DNA of 64,000 nt from Alphaproteobacteria bacterium (GTDB lineage: Bacteria; Pseudomonadota; Alphaproteobacteria; JANQMY01). Of the stretch, positions 8,006 to 17,372 are shown in pieces. Positions within the stretch are counted from its first letter, which is position 1; every line of letters starts with the position of its first letter. The stretch spans positions 1 through 64,000 of the forward strand of contig JANQPL010000018.1 of assembly GCA_028289425.1 (NCBI GenBank). The letters run 5' to 3'. The notes beneath the pieces are model-generated. The model was not told where the DNA came from and did no database searches. It worked only from the letters and a program-made list of their open reading frames with translations. A program made the position numbers and the translations under genes.

Positions 8006-8896
8006 ATGCCGCTAAAAAGTATGACAGGATTTGCCCGCAGCCCGGAACACCAAGCCGGGGGGTTCAGTTGGGTATGGGAAGTCAAAAGCGTTAACGGCAA
8101 GAACCTCGATCTGCGTTGCCGGCTGCCGGCAGGTTTTGAGGGGTGGGAACAAAAGCTTCGGCAACTCACCGCGTCAAAGCTCGGCCGGGGAAACCTGCAA
8201 GTGTCGCTGACCATCAGCCGCGAGCGTGGCGCGACGACCGTTGAGGTCAATGATGAAGTGCTCCGGCAAGTCATCTCTGTACTGAATGATTTATCCGTGT
8301 CTGTTGAAGCCGAGCGGCCGACCCTGGACGGCATTTTGGCGATCAAAGGCGTGATGGATATTGTCGATGCCCAGCCGGATGAAGACGCGGTGCAGGCACG
8401 GGACGGGGAATTGGAAAAATCGTACCAGGCGACGCTTGACGGGCTGGTTGCCATGCGTGCGGAAGAGGGCGGCAAACTTGAAACGATGATCCGTGGTCAG
8501 CTGGACAAGGCGGAGGCGCTCAGCAAGCAAGCGTCGACGTCCGCGGAACAGCAGCCCGCGGCCATACAGGCGCGCTTAACCGCACAGTTAGAGAAGCTTT
8601 TGGAAGGCGGCAAAACGCTACCGGAAGAGAAGCTTGCCCACGAAGTGGCGCTGCTGGCCACGAAAGCCGATGTGACCGAAGAGCTCGACCGGCTTGAAGC
8701 GCATATATCCGCCGCGCGCGATCTTATTGCGCTTGACGAGCCCGTTGGCCGCCGGATGGATTTCCTTACCCAGGAACTGAACCGGGAAACCAATACGATT
8801 TGCTCAAAATCGTCGAGTGTGGAACTGACCCGGATCGGCTTGGACTTGAAAGCGACGGTCGATCAAATCCGTGAACAGGTTCAGAATGTGGAGTAG
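8006..8896 (+). CDS. yicC: YicC-family endoribonuclease
   Basis: The 296-residue protein begins with the family hallmark MPLKSMTGFAR. It has the YicC-like N-terminal domain (about 1-155) and the DUF1732 C-terminal domain ending in the TNTICSKSS-type motif and a LKATVDQIREQ helix. E. coli YicC is reported to be an RNA endonuclease. Its position directly before gmk matches other Alphaproteobacteria. The cellular role in this organism is not shown by the sequence. Confidence 0.92.
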   Translation: MPLKSMTGFARSPEHQAGGFSWVWEVKSVNGKNLDLRCRLPAGFEGWEQKLRQLTASKLGRGNLQVSLTISRERGATTVEVNDEVLRQVISVLNDLSVSVEAERPTLDGILAIKGVMDIVDAQPDEDAVQARDGELEKSYQATLDGLVAMRAEEGGKLETMIRGQLDKAEALSKQASTSAEQQPAAIQARLTAQLEKLLEGGKTLPEEKLAHEVALLATKADVTEELDRLEAHISAARDLIALDEPVGRRMDFLTQELNRETNTICSKSSSVELTRIGLDLKATVDQIREQVQNVE

Positions 8897-8934
8897 TCTG
8901 CGCCGCAACAAAAGAATCAACAAGAGGCGGATGA

Positions 8935-9567
8935 ATGGTTGAGATCTCAAGGCGTGGACTGATGTTTGTGTTGTCGTCCCCGAGCGGTGCCGGCAAGACG
9001 ACGCTGTCGCGCATGCTTCTGGAGACGGACCCCGGCGTGATCATGTCCGTCTCAGCGACCACCCGCCGTCCGCGCCCCGGCGAACAGGAAGGCAAAGACT
9101 ATTACTTCGTGTCCACGGAAGATTTTGGCCTGATGGTCAATCGCGGTGAACTACTGGAGCATGCCAAAGTCTTCGGCAATTACTACGGGACGCCCAAGGC
9201 GCCGGTGGAGCAGGCATTGCAGGTTGGTCAAGACGTTCTTTTCGACATTGACTGGCAGGGTACTCAGCAGCTCGAAGAGAATGCGCGCGCGGACTTGGTG
9301 CGTGTTTTCATCTTGCCGCCGTCGACCATGGAATTGGAGCGCCGGCTTCGCGCGCGTGCGCAAGACAGCGATGATGTTGTCGCTTCCCGGATGGCAAAAG
9401 CGTCAGAAGAAATGAGCCACTGGGCGGAATACGATTATGTGATCGTCAACAATGACATCGACTCAAGCTTCGCGAAGTTGCAGGCGATCCTCACGGCGGA
9501 GCGATGTAAGCGCGAGCGTCAGACCGGATTGAGCGATTTCGCCAAACAGCTCCGCGAAGGTCTTTAA
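8935..9567 (+). CDS. gmk: Guanylate kinase
   Basis: It phosphorylates GMP to GDP with ATP in purine nucleotide synthesis. The 210-residue protein has the P-loop SPSGAGKT (15-22), then the GMP-binding TTRRPRPGE and DYYFVS segments. Length is normal. The start is supported by an AAGAGGCGG ribosome binding site. Its TAA stop interlocks with the stop of the convergent alcohol dehydrogenase gene in the four bases TTAA. Confidence 0.97.
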   Translation: MVEISRRGLMFVLSSPSGAGKTTLSRMLLETDPGVIMSVSATTRRPRPGEQEGKDYYFVSTEDFGLMVNRGELLEHAKVFGNYYGTPKAPVEQALQVGQDVLFDIDWQGTQQLEENARADLVRVFILPPSTMELERRLRARAQDSDDVVASRMAKASEEMSHWAEYDYVIVNNDIDSSFAKLQAILTAERCKRERQTGLSDFAKQLREGL

Positions 9568-10613
9568 GGCTGAAGCACCACCCGGCCGACAATGTTGCCG
9601 GCGCGCAAGTCATCAAGCGTTTGACCCGCCTGCGACAAGGGCCGCGTTTCGACCGGAATGGGATCGATCTTGCCAGCCTTGACCAAGTCCATCATTTCTT
9701 TTGTTTCTGCAAGCGAGCCCACATAGGAACCGCCTATTGTAATGACGCGCAGCGGGAACATGGGAATGGGCATGGAAAAGCCGCCGCCGAACAGTCCCAC
9801 CACAACCACCTTGCCGCCTTTGCGGACAGTGGCGCTTGCGAAGTTAAGTGATGCTTCGGAGCCGACAAAGTCGATGGCGCCGAAGACGCCGCCATCCGTG
9901 TCGGCCAGAATCTGTTTTACGGCCGATTGGTCCTTGCTGTTGTAGGCTTGTGCCGCCCCAGCTTTCTTAGCTGCTTCAAGCTTGCCCTCGTCGATGTCTG
10001 CGGCGAGAGGTGCGCTTGGGAACAAAGCTTTTGCGAACTGTATGCCCATCATGCCGACGCCGCCGGCGCCGACCACGAGTACTTTGTCGTTTGGCCCGGG
10101 TGTTCCCAGTTTCTTAAGCGCGCCGAAAGCCGTCAGCCCACTGCACATATAAGTAGCGGCAAGAGATTCCGACATATCGCCATAGTCGAGAAGATATTTC
10201 GCATCCGGCACCAGCACGTGATCGCTGTAGCCGCCGGCAACATTGACACCTAGACTGCGAGGTGCACGGCAATAATGTTCATCGCCGGACTGACAAACCG
10301 AACACTTGCCGCAGCCGATCCAGGGAAACGCCACACGGCGATCGCCCACCGAGACACCTTTTGCGTCCGGCCCAAGGGCGACAACCTCGCCTGCGATTTC
10401 ATGACCCATGATGTGGGGCAGCGCGTCTTTTGCGCCCAAAGGCAGCTTGTTGCCGCCGCCGAGGTCGAAGTACCCATCGTGAATGTGCACATCGCTGTGG
10501 CAAACGCCGCAAGCGGTCACCTTCAGCAATACTTCGCTGCCTTTGGGATCCGGCGTCGGTGCATCTACCTCTTGAAGGGGTTCACCTAAGGCGACGATGG
10601 CTTGGCTTTTCAT
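9564..10613 (-). CDS. Zinc-dependent alcohol dehydrogenase
   Basis: This medium-chain dehydrogenase probably oxidises alcohols or reduces aldehydes with NAD(P). The 349 residues include the catalytic zinc ligands C38 (CGVCHSD), H71 (GHE) and C157. Four cysteines for the structural zinc lie at 101, 104, 107 and 115, and the Rossmann motif GAGGVG at 182-187. The substrate cannot be told from sequence. It lies downstream of rsmA on the same strand (36-base gap) but looks functionally unrelated to the lpt operon. Confidence 0.93.
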   Translation of the reverse strand: MKSQAIVALGEPLQEVDAPTPDPKGSEVLLKVTACGVCHSDVHIHDGYFDLGGGNKLPLGAKDALPHIMGHEIAGEVVALGPDAKGVSVGDRRVAFPWIGCGKCSVCQSGDEHYCRAPRSLGVNVAGGYSDHVLVPDAKYLLDYGDMSESLAATYMCSGLTAFGALKKLGTPGPNDKVLVVGAGGVGMMGIQFAKALFPSAPLAADIDEGKLEAAKKAGAAQAYNSKDQSAVKQILADTDGGVFGAIDFVGSEASLNFASATVRKGGKVVVVGLFGGGFSMPIPMFPLRVITIGGSYVGSLAETKEMMDLVKAGKIDPIPVETRPLSQAGQTLDDLRAGNIVGRVVLQP

Positions 10614-10649
10614 TGTTTGTTCTCCTGCGGCGCTTTCGTGCGCTCCTTG

Positions 10650-11516
10650 TTATGATTTTTCCACGTCGTTGCGAATGCGGCAATACGCGCGCGCCAAGTT
10701 CACAAATCCCTGAACGCCAACGTCTTCCGCCCGAAGCGTGGGGTCGATTTCGGCCGCCCGCAGCAGTTCATCGACCGATACGCCGAGGCTTCTCAGACTC
10801 GATTTGATCATCTTTCGGCGTTGACCGAAGGCTTGCCCAACGACATGTTCAAGATCTCTTGGATTGACACTTTCCCCAACGTCAACGCGTGGCGATATGA
10901 TCACAAGCGACGAAGTTACGTTTGGTGGTGGCGTGAATGCCCGGGCCGGGATGTCAAAGGCCATACGAGTCGTGCAGCGCCAATTGGCCATAACGCTCAG
11001 CCGTCCGTATGTCTTGCTGCCGGGTGCTGCAATGATGCGTTCCGCAACTTCTTTCTGAAACAGGAGGGATAAGGAGGAATACCACGGCGGCCACCTTTCG
11101 GAGAGAAGCCATTTTATGAGAAGCTTTGATCCGATGTTGTAGGGCAAGTTGGCGATGACCCGCGCCCGGCCTATTCCATGATTGCCAAGAATATCCGCTT
11201 CGTCGACCGCAAGGGCGTCTGCCGCTACCACCGTGAGCCGGTTTGGAAAATGTTCCGCAACTTCATTGAGGGCGTCGATGCAGCGGGTGTCGCGCTCTAT
11301 GGCGATGACGCTTCGTGCCCCATGGCGCAAAAGGCTGCGTGTCAATCCGCCGGGACCGGGTCCGATTTCAAGGACATCAACCTCATTCAGCGGACCGGCG
11401 GCTTGCGCAATCCGATCGGTCAGGTTGAGGTCCAAAAGGAAATTCTGGCCTAAAGACTTTTTGGCACGGAGATCATGTACCCGTATGACATCGCGTAGGG
11501 GAGGCAGGTCGGCCAT
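10650..11516 (-). CDS. rsmA: 16S rRNA dimethyladenosine transferase
   Basis: RsmA (KsgA) dimethylates two adjacent adenines in helix 45 of 16S rRNA late in 30S assembly. The 288-residue protein has KSLGQNFL (20-27), the S-adenosylmethionine-binding GPGPGG (52-57) and the catalytic NLPY motif (123-126). It is the last gene of the lptF-lptG-lptD-surA-pdxA-rsmA series and starts five bases after the pdxA stop, suggesting translational coupling. Confidence 0.96.
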   Translation of the reverse strand: MADLPPLRDVIRVHDLRAKKSLGQNFLLDLNLTDRIAQAAGPLNEVDVLEIGPGPGGLTRSLLRHGARSVIAIERDTRCIDALNEVAEHFPNRLTVVAADALAVDEADILGNHGIGRARVIANLPYNIGSKLLIKWLLSERWPPWYSSLSLLFQKEVAERIIAAPGSKTYGRLSVMANWRCTTRMAFDIPARAFTPPPNVTSSLVIISPRVDVGESVNPRDLEHVVGQAFGQRRKMIKSSLRSLGVSVDELLRAAEIDPTLRAEDVGVQGFVNLARAYCRIRNDVEKS

Positions 11517-11521
11517 AAGCG

Positions 11522-12562
11522 CTAGCGAGGAGCGGTTGAGCTGCGCGCCCGATTGTTCGCGAGCGTATCGGCAAGCCGCAACGCTTCCATAAAGCTTGTG
11601 GGGTTTGCCGTACCGGTACCGGCAATGTCCCGTGCGGTGCCATGATCCGGAGACGTTCGAATGAACGGCAGCCCTAGCGAGACATTGACGCCTTGGTCGA
11701 AGTCGAGTGTTTTGATGGGGATCAGCGCTTGATCATGATACATGCACAGAGCGGCGTCATAGGTACGGCGTGCTTTGTCATGGAAAAGCGTGTCTGCGGA
11801 ATGCGGGCCCGTCACGGAATATCCGCGCTTCTTAAGCGTTTCAATGGCCGGTGCGATGATGTCCAGATCTTCGCGCCCAAGACCACCGTTTTCACCTGCA
11901 TGGGGATTCAATCCTGTCACTGCCAATCGAGGCGTTTCGACCCCGAAATCTTCCGACAAGGCGCGCAGGACAATTTCCGCCGTGTCGACGATCAGCTCTT
12001 GGGAGAGCAGATCAGGAACAGATTGCAGGGGCACATGCACCGTCAACGGCACCGTCCGCAATTGGCGTGACGCAAGCATCATGACCGATTTGAAACAGGT
12101 GTTTGTGAGGGACTCGGCAAGGTGTTCCAAATAGTCCGTATGCCCCTGAAATTCAAACCCGATGTCGTAGAGCGCTTTTTTGTGAATGGGATTTGTGACG
12201 ACGGCTTTTGCCTGCCCGCCGAACACATGTTCGACCGCCCGGTCAATGGAGGCAAGCGTCATTTCAAGTTCGCTGCCGGGTGCATCTATTGCGCTTACGG
12301 GCAACGCCGTTTCGAACACGGATGCTGCGTCCGGCGGATCATCAATGACTTTGACTGGCACCGAAACACCAATCTCGTGCGCCAGCGCGGTCAATCTGTC
12401 CGGATCGTCAATGGCGTAGAAACACGGAAGATTCGCACGCTTTCTTGCGTGCCAGGCTTTCAGCGTGAGCTCGCCGCCGATGCCTTTAACATCCCCCATA
12501 GTGACGACGATTGGGAGGGTTTTGGCCGCGTGCTGCGTGTTAGCGGATTTCGACAACCGCAT
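11522..12562 (-). CDS. pdxA: 4-hydroxythreonine-4-phosphate dehydrogenase
   Basis: PdxA oxidises 4-phosphohydroxy-L-threonine in pyridoxal phosphate synthesis. The C-terminal half is well conserved, with the metal-binding histidine region HTDYLEH and the TSPDHGTARDIAG motif. The N-terminal signature usually written GDPAGIG or GEPAGIG reads GDVKGIG here. I prefer the ATG at 12562. A GTG five codons upstream (12577) would lengthen the overlap with surA, and both starts overlap the surA end. It belongs to the lpt-surA-rsmA operon. Confidence 0.93.
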   Translation of the reverse strand: MRLSKSANTQHAAKTLPIVVTMGDVKGIGGELTLKAWHARKRANLPCFYAIDDPDRLTALAHEIGVSVPVKVIDDPPDAASVFETALPVSAIDAPGSELEMTLASIDRAVEHVFGGQAKAVVTNPIHKKALYDIGFEFQGHTDYLEHLAESLTNTCFKSVMMLASRQLRTVPLTVHVPLQSVPDLLSQELIVDTAEIVLRALSEDFGVETPRLAVTGLNPHAGENGGLGREDLDIIAPAIETLKKRGYSVTGPHSADTLFHDKARRTYDAALCMYHDQALIPIKTLDFDQGVNVSLGLPFIRTSPDHGTARDIAGTGTANPTSFMEALRLADTLANNRARSSTAPR

Positions 12563-13862
12563 CCCGCCGAAGATCACGCAGGTAGCGCCGCTGCATCATG
12601 CCAATCTGTTGATTAAACAGCCGGTTGTGAATGTCATTCCGCGACGGAAGCTCCACCAGTTCTTCTTCTTTGTCGCAGACGATCAACAGATGGAATCCAT
12701 TGGCGCTGCGCACAGGCGCACTGACTTCTCCTCGCCGCAAAGACATCACGGCCCCTCTAAAGTTGGCTGTGAGCTGGCTGCCTGCAACTTTGCCAATATC
12801 GATAGGTGTTGCACCCGGGAACATGGCGGCAACTTCCTCCACATTGCTGCACCCCCTAAGCGTCGAGGTTGCCCGCTGTGCCTTATTTGCCGTACGAGAG
12901 ATCTCATTTTGGTCTGCTTCCGGGCTCAAGGGAAACAGGATCTGTTTCAGCGAAACCTTGGATCTCATGGCATCCGCGCCGGCAGCAGTTTCCCGCCGGT
13001 CGAGCAAAGCGATGATGTAATAGCCGCCGATGGTACGAATGGGGGCCGACACCGATCCCGGACGCATCTTTAACAGTTGCTGGTCGAGCTCGGCCGCGAG
13101 CTGACCTTCTTGGACCCATCCCACATCGCCGCCATTGGCCGCGGTGGACGATTGACTGAATTGTTGGGCGACGGCGTCGAACGGTGCACCAGCGATGATC
13201 TGCTCGACCAAACGTTGTCCGGTACGGCGGACCTCTTCATCCTGATCGGGCGAGTCGACGGACAGAAAAATCTCAGCAACGCGATACTGAGGTTTCGAGG
13301 AGTTTTCCAGGAAACGGTTGTACGCCGCATCCACCTGTTCGTCGCTTATGTAGACGCGTGCACCAAATCGCTGGCCGATCAGTTTGTTCCAAGCAAGTTC
13401 AGCATAGACCTGCCGGCGGAGAGTCATGAGATCAATGCCTGCTTGGTTGAGGAAGCTTTCAATTTGCTCAGGGCTCAGATTGTTGCGCGCACCGATATTT
13501 GCGATGGCCTCCGCGATTTCTCTCGAATCCACTTCAATCTCATTGCGCTGAGCCTCTTGGAGCTGCAGCCGTTCATCAACAAGGGTGCGCAGGACCTGTG
13601 GCTCCAATCGTTTGAGTGCTTCCGGAGAGGGTTGCAGCCCGGAAGAAGAAAGTACCAGCGACATGCGTTGCTGGAGATCATAGCCAGAGATCACTTCGTC
13701 ATTGACGATGGCGGCAATCCGCTGAACGGATTGGGCCCACGCAGCGCTCAGAGATCCAACAATCAGCAGGCCGAGGCAGGCCAGCACGCCTGTCTGCCAA
13801 AATCCTCCGCTTGTCCTTTGAAGTTTGCCGTTTTTATCGAGCCGAGAAGTGTGAATGCTCAT
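12540..13862 (-). CDS. surA: Periplasmic peptidyl-prolyl isomerase / outer membrane protein chaperone
   Basis: SurA escorts unfolded outer-membrane proteins across the periplasm. The 440-residue protein has a signal peptide with a hydrophobic core near residues 26-43 (cleavage likely after AAWAQ), a SurA N-terminal chaperone domain, and two parvulin-like domains (about 190-290 and 300-400; GGDVGWVQEGQL lies in the first). It sits downstream of lptD, an outer-membrane protein that is a classic SurA client. Some divergence in the second parvulin domain suggests the chaperone role dominates. Confidence 0.92.
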   Translation of the reverse strand: MSIHTSRLDKNGKLQRTSGGFWQTGVLACLGLLIVGSLSAAWAQSVQRIAAIVNDEVISGYDLQQRMSLVLSSSGLQPSPEALKRLEPQVLRTLVDERLQLQEAQRNEIEVDSREIAEAIANIGARNNLSPEQIESFLNQAGIDLMTLRRQVYAELAWNKLIGQRFGARVYISDEQVDAAYNRFLENSSKPQYRVAEIFLSVDSPDQDEEVRRTGQRLVEQIIAGAPFDAVAQQFSQSSTAANGGDVGWVQEGQLAAELDQQLLKMRPGSVSAPIRTIGGYYIIALLDRRETAAGADAMRSKVSLKQILFPLSPEADQNEISRTANKAQRATSTLRGCSNVEEVAAMFPGATPIDIGKVAGSQLTANFRGAVMSLRRGEVSAPVRSANGFHLLIVCDKEEELVELPSRNDIHNRLFNQQIGMMQRRYLRDLRRDAVVEIR

Positions 13863-13905
13863 TTTTCCGAACCCGTACCCTTGCTACGCAAAACGCCTCT
13901 AAGTC

Positions 13906-13923
13906 AGCCCCATTTTTGGGGCT
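13906..13923. terminator. Hairpin between lptD and surA
   Basis: agcccc (13906-13911) and ggggct (13918-13923) form a 6-bp stem with the loop attttt. A run of T follows only on the plus strand (tttt at 13923-13926). On the minus strand, where both neighbours are transcribed, there is no U-tract. It may be an RNA-stabilising hairpin or a weak terminator of antisense transcription. Confidence 0.3.
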
Positions 13924-14011
13924 TTTCAGCCATATTCTAGTGTGCGCCGGACAATATCTCACTATCCGCTATTTGTGAATTCCACAACGGGCTTCTCACG
14001 AATTTTTGGGG

Positions 14012-16255
14012 CTAACCCAGGTTTTTCAACCTGATTGTGAAGAACACCGTGCTGTCGGCGGAGACATCCCGGTCGCGGGTAAAGTCGCGCCGGAAGGTGA
14101 CCTGCAACAGGGTGCATTCGTCCTCGTATTGCAGACCAATATCCGAGCGGATATTGCGGTTCGCCTCCAGGTCCCGGCGATACGAACCGAAGAGCCGCCA
14201 TTTTCGGGTCATGTCGATCCCGGCGACCAGGGAAATCTCTTGGCGTTCAACGAGAGACTCGTCCGTCGCTTCCGCCGCCAGTCGGGTGTAGAGCACGCCC
14301 CCGTTCACGCGCCAATAGTTCCAACTTAGCTGGAGTTCATTGCGGTCCAAATTCAAATTCCGTCGGTCGAACCGGAACCGGTTCACAATGCTGAGATTGT
14401 CGATGGGCGATATAATAACCCGGCCAACAAAATCCGACTGTCGGTCGTCAAGACCTGTGCCCACGGCGAAAGTCGCGTTCTCGACGAACCGATAGGTCTG
14501 GCCGATTAGAAACTCGGCGAACCCGCCACTCTGCGTGTGAAGCGATCCACGCAGCCCGAAGTTGATCCGCGAACCGTCCTCGAACTGATCCAGTCCGGGA
14601 AACCGGTTTCGGCTGAACAGATTGGTGTCGTCAAACTCGAAGCTCAAACTATCTTCGTTGGGAATTTCGGTCGGGTTGCCGCCAACCGGCGAATAGATCA
14701 CCTGAACGATCGGTTCAATTGTTTGGTAGGTCGACCAGGCCGTGCGCGCAAACGGCCAGCGCACGTCGACACCGAGCTGTGGCAGCACGCGTCCTACCGT
14801 GTCTCTGTTTTCGCCGGTTGTGGTCACATCCGAATCTTTGATGAAATAGCCGTCTGAGCGGACACTGGCGAAGTAGTTAAAGATTTGGCCGAAACGGTTT
14901 GTCTCTATCCGGTCCCAACTTGCGGTGCCGGAAATGCGTGTCACGTCCGTGCCGCTGGTGCGAAAGAAGTTCAGCAGATTGGCGTTGAGCTTGACCGTTC
15001 CGCCCCCAACCGATTGCTGAAACACATGGCCATAATCGATGAGGGGGACGACGATGGGTGTCTGGCCGGGTTCTTGTTCGAGCCTGAGGTCGCGAAACGC
15101 GAATGAGTCGATCGACAACAGATTGCGATCTTTCATGCGTGTGAAATTCAACCGGCTTTCAAGCCGGTCTTCTTGGGTGATGTCATAGCGTTCCAGAAAA
15201 GTGTCGTCGGTCGTTTGCTCGAGCGTGAATTTGGAATTCCAGTTTGGGCTCAAACGAAAGCGGCCATTGGCAAAGATGTGGCCGCGGGTGTCCTTTTCGC
15301 CGGTTTTAACACCCAAATCATTCAGCTCGTCAGCGCGGGTGATGCTGCCTTCGACCAAATATTGGCCGCGCCGTGTTTTCTGCCGGAACTCTCCCTGAAG
15401 AAGAATGCCTGCATCCGTTGTGAACAACGGCGTGAACGTGGCGTCGTAATGATCCGACAAAGCGAAATAATAAGGGATCTCGAATAATGTGCCGAGGTCG
15501 GACGAATTACCGATGGACGGCGTGAGAAAACCGGACTTGCGTTTGACGGTCGGGTCGGGGTGACTGAAGTAAGGAAAGTAGCCGACGGGCACACCGAAGA
15601 CTTCGAACACCGCATCCTGATAGCGAATTTCTTTGATCTCTTGATCATGTATGACCCGGTACGCTTTGATCTGCCACAAAGGTGGGCGCGAGCCGTCCTT
15701 GCACACTTTGCACGGACTAAACACAGCTTTGTTCAAGACCGATACGCGGTCGCGTACACGTGTGGCTCTGTTCGCCGCAAACTTCGAATTGTCGGCAAGA
15801 AGCATCCGGATGTTTTCGACGACACCTTCTGCAAGGTCGCCTTTCAGTTCGGCCGTGTCGGCAAACGTCACTTGGCCCGATTCTTCCAGAATGGCGATGT
15901 TGCCGTCGGCTGAAATAATGTCCGCTTCCTGATCGTAGGTAATGCGGTCAGCGAACAAGACGCGCGTGCCGTATGTGACTTCCACATTACCTTCGGCAAT
16001 GACCGTGTTGTTAGACCGGTCATAGGTGAGCGTGTCTGCCTGAAGAAAGGCGATGTCCTCACCGTCTTCGCCTCCCTTGTCGTCGCCACCGGCCAATTCG
16101 GAGAACTGGGCCGCGGCGTAATCGACAGGCAGGCCAAGGGGCAAGGCGGCGAGGACCGCCGCCAGCACTAATCGCCAAATTCCTTCCGTAAACCAACGTC
16201 CTTCGAGAGATCGTGAACGTTCTTTTCTGTGCGTGTTAATAATTTTGAACCCCAA
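14012..16255 (-). CDS. lptD: LPS-assembly protein LptD
   Basis: LptD is the outer-membrane beta-barrel that, with lipoprotein LptE, inserts lipopolysaccharide into the outer leaflet. The 747-residue protein has a signal sequence ending near residue 49, an OstA/LptA-like jellyroll (about 65-185, including a repeated 'ITYDQEAD'-type pattern), and the long barrel domain ending in FFTIRLKNLG. The reading frame opens at a TTG nine bases after the lptG stop, and no ATG occurs before the signal peptide, so the exact start is uncertain. Confidence 0.94.
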   Translation of the reverse strand: MGFKIINTHRKERSRSLEGRWFTEGIWRLVLAAVLAALPLGLPVDYAAAQFSELAGGDDKGGEDGEDIAFLQADTLTYDRSNNTVIAEGNVEVTYGTRVLFADRITYDQEADIISADGNIAILEESGQVTFADTAELKGDLAEGVVENIRMLLADNSKFAANRATRVRDRVSVLNKAVFSPCKVCKDGSRPPLWQIKAYRVIHDQEIKEIRYQDAVFEVFGVPVGYFPYFSHPDPTVKRKSGFLTPSIGNSSDLGTLFEIPYYFALSDHYDATFTPLFTTDAGILLQGEFRQKTRRGQYLVEGSITRADELNDLGVKTGEKDTRGHIFANGRFRLSPNWNSKFTLEQTTDDTFLERYDITQEDRLESRLNFTRMKDRNLLSIDSFAFRDLRLEQEPGQTPIVVPLIDYGHVFQQSVGGGTVKLNANLLNFFRTSGTDVTRISGTASWDRIETNRFGQIFNYFASVRSDGYFIKDSDVTTTGENRDTVGRVLPQLGVDVRWPFARTAWSTYQTIEPIVQVIYSPVGGNPTEIPNEDSLSFEFDDTNLFSRNRFPGLDQFEDGSRINFGLRGSLHTQSGGFAEFLIGQTYRFVENATFAVGTGLDDRQSDFVGRVIISPIDNLSIVNRFRFDRRNLNLDRNELQLSWNYWRVNGGVLYTRLAAEATDESLVERQEISLVAGIDMTRKWRLFGSYRRDLEANRNIRSDIGLQYEDECTLLQVTFRRDFTRDRDVSADSTVFFTIRLKNLG

Positions 16256-16264
16256 ACAACCCGC

Positions 16265-17365
16265 CTAACCGTCCTCCAAATGAAGCAGCGTTGCAACCCC
16301 CAGTAACATGGCAACGATGGTTGGGCTCCAGGCAGCGAGAATGATAGGGAGATGTCCGGACAAGCCTAGGGCAGAGGCCACGTCCGACAGGAAATAAAGG
16401 GCGAAACCAGCCAGCACGCCGGCTCCCGCAAGCCGTGCCATACCTCCCAGGCGGTACACCCGCATGGAAAATGTGGCCGCCAACAGAATCATCGCGGAAA
16501 GCAGGAAAGGGGTAGCCAAAATAGTGTGCCAATGCAGGCGGTGGGCGGTGGCGGAGAAGCCGGCCTGCTCCGCCAATTCGATGAATCGGGGCAGTTGCCA
16601 GAACGACATGGTCTGCGGTGAGGCGAAACTATCTTGGATGCGTTCTTGGGTCAGCGACGTTGTGACGCTGTAGCGTTCATGGAAACTGTTTTCGGGAAAT
16701 GGGTCGAGAACGTTGAGCCGGGCGTCGCGAATGTCCCAATAACCGTCTTTGAGCTCGGCGGACTTGGCATCGATTCGGGCGCGAAACTTGTCTGCCCCTT
16801 CGTAGAACATGAATGTAACGTCTTCGAGAATCATGCCTTCGCCGTCCACCTTCAGTGCGTGGATGACCGACTGGCCGATTTCGTCTCCCTGGCGCAGCCA
16901 GAGACCCGACGACGAGACAGTGAGGGAACTCGACTGGCCGCGCATATGACGCGACTCAAGCTGTTCGAAGCGCGACACCAGAGACGCGGCAATCGGATTG
17001 TAAACGGTCACGACAAATATGCCGCCAACCATGGTGATGAAAATCGCCGGGGTGAGGAATTGCCACACCGACACGCCGGTCGCACGTGCGACCACCAATT
17101 CGTGGCTCCGGCTTAACCGAATGAAGGTCCATATGGCCCCGAACAAAACCGCGAAGGGTAACGCGACTTCGGAGATGTTCGGCAGCTTGTAAAACGCCAT
17201 GGTGGCCAATGTGCTGAAGGGAATGGGGCCGCGGCTGGAGGCACGCTGCAGCAATTGAACCAAATCGACCAAGAAGATAAGGCAGAGGCACGCGCCGAAC
17301 ACGACGCCAATGCCGATCAGAAACTGAACGCCGATATATCTTGAGAGGGTCCAAGAAAAGCGCAT
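16265..17365 (-). CDS. lptG: LPS export ABC transporter permease LptG
   Basis: LptG is one of two inner-membrane permeases that, with the LptB ATPase, extract lipopolysaccharide and push it along the LptC-LptA bridge. The 366-residue protein has the YjgP/YjgQ layout: three N-terminal membrane segments, a large periplasmic domain (about 120-270) and three C-terminal segments. It follows lptF with a 7-base gap. The paralogue ahead of it is called LptF by position, and the F/G assignment rests on gene order. Confidence 0.93.
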   Translation of the reverse strand: MRFSWTLSRYIGVQFLIGIGVVFGACLCLIFLVDLVQLLQRASSRGPIPFSTLATMAFYKLPNISEVALPFAVLFGAIWTFIRLSRSHELVVARATGVSVWQFLTPAIFITMVGGIFVVTVYNPIAASLVSRFEQLESRHMRGQSSSLTVSSSGLWLRQGDEIGQSVIHALKVDGEGMILEDVTFMFYEGADKFRARIDAKSAELKDGYWDIRDARLNVLDPFPENSFHERYSVTTSLTQERIQDSFASPQTMSFWQLPRFIELAEQAGFSATAHRLHWHTILATPFLLSAMILLAATFSMRVYRLGGMARLAGAGVLAGFALYFLSDVASALGLSGHLPIILAAWSPTIVAMLLGVATLLHLEDG

Positions 17366-17372
17366 GGTGCCG

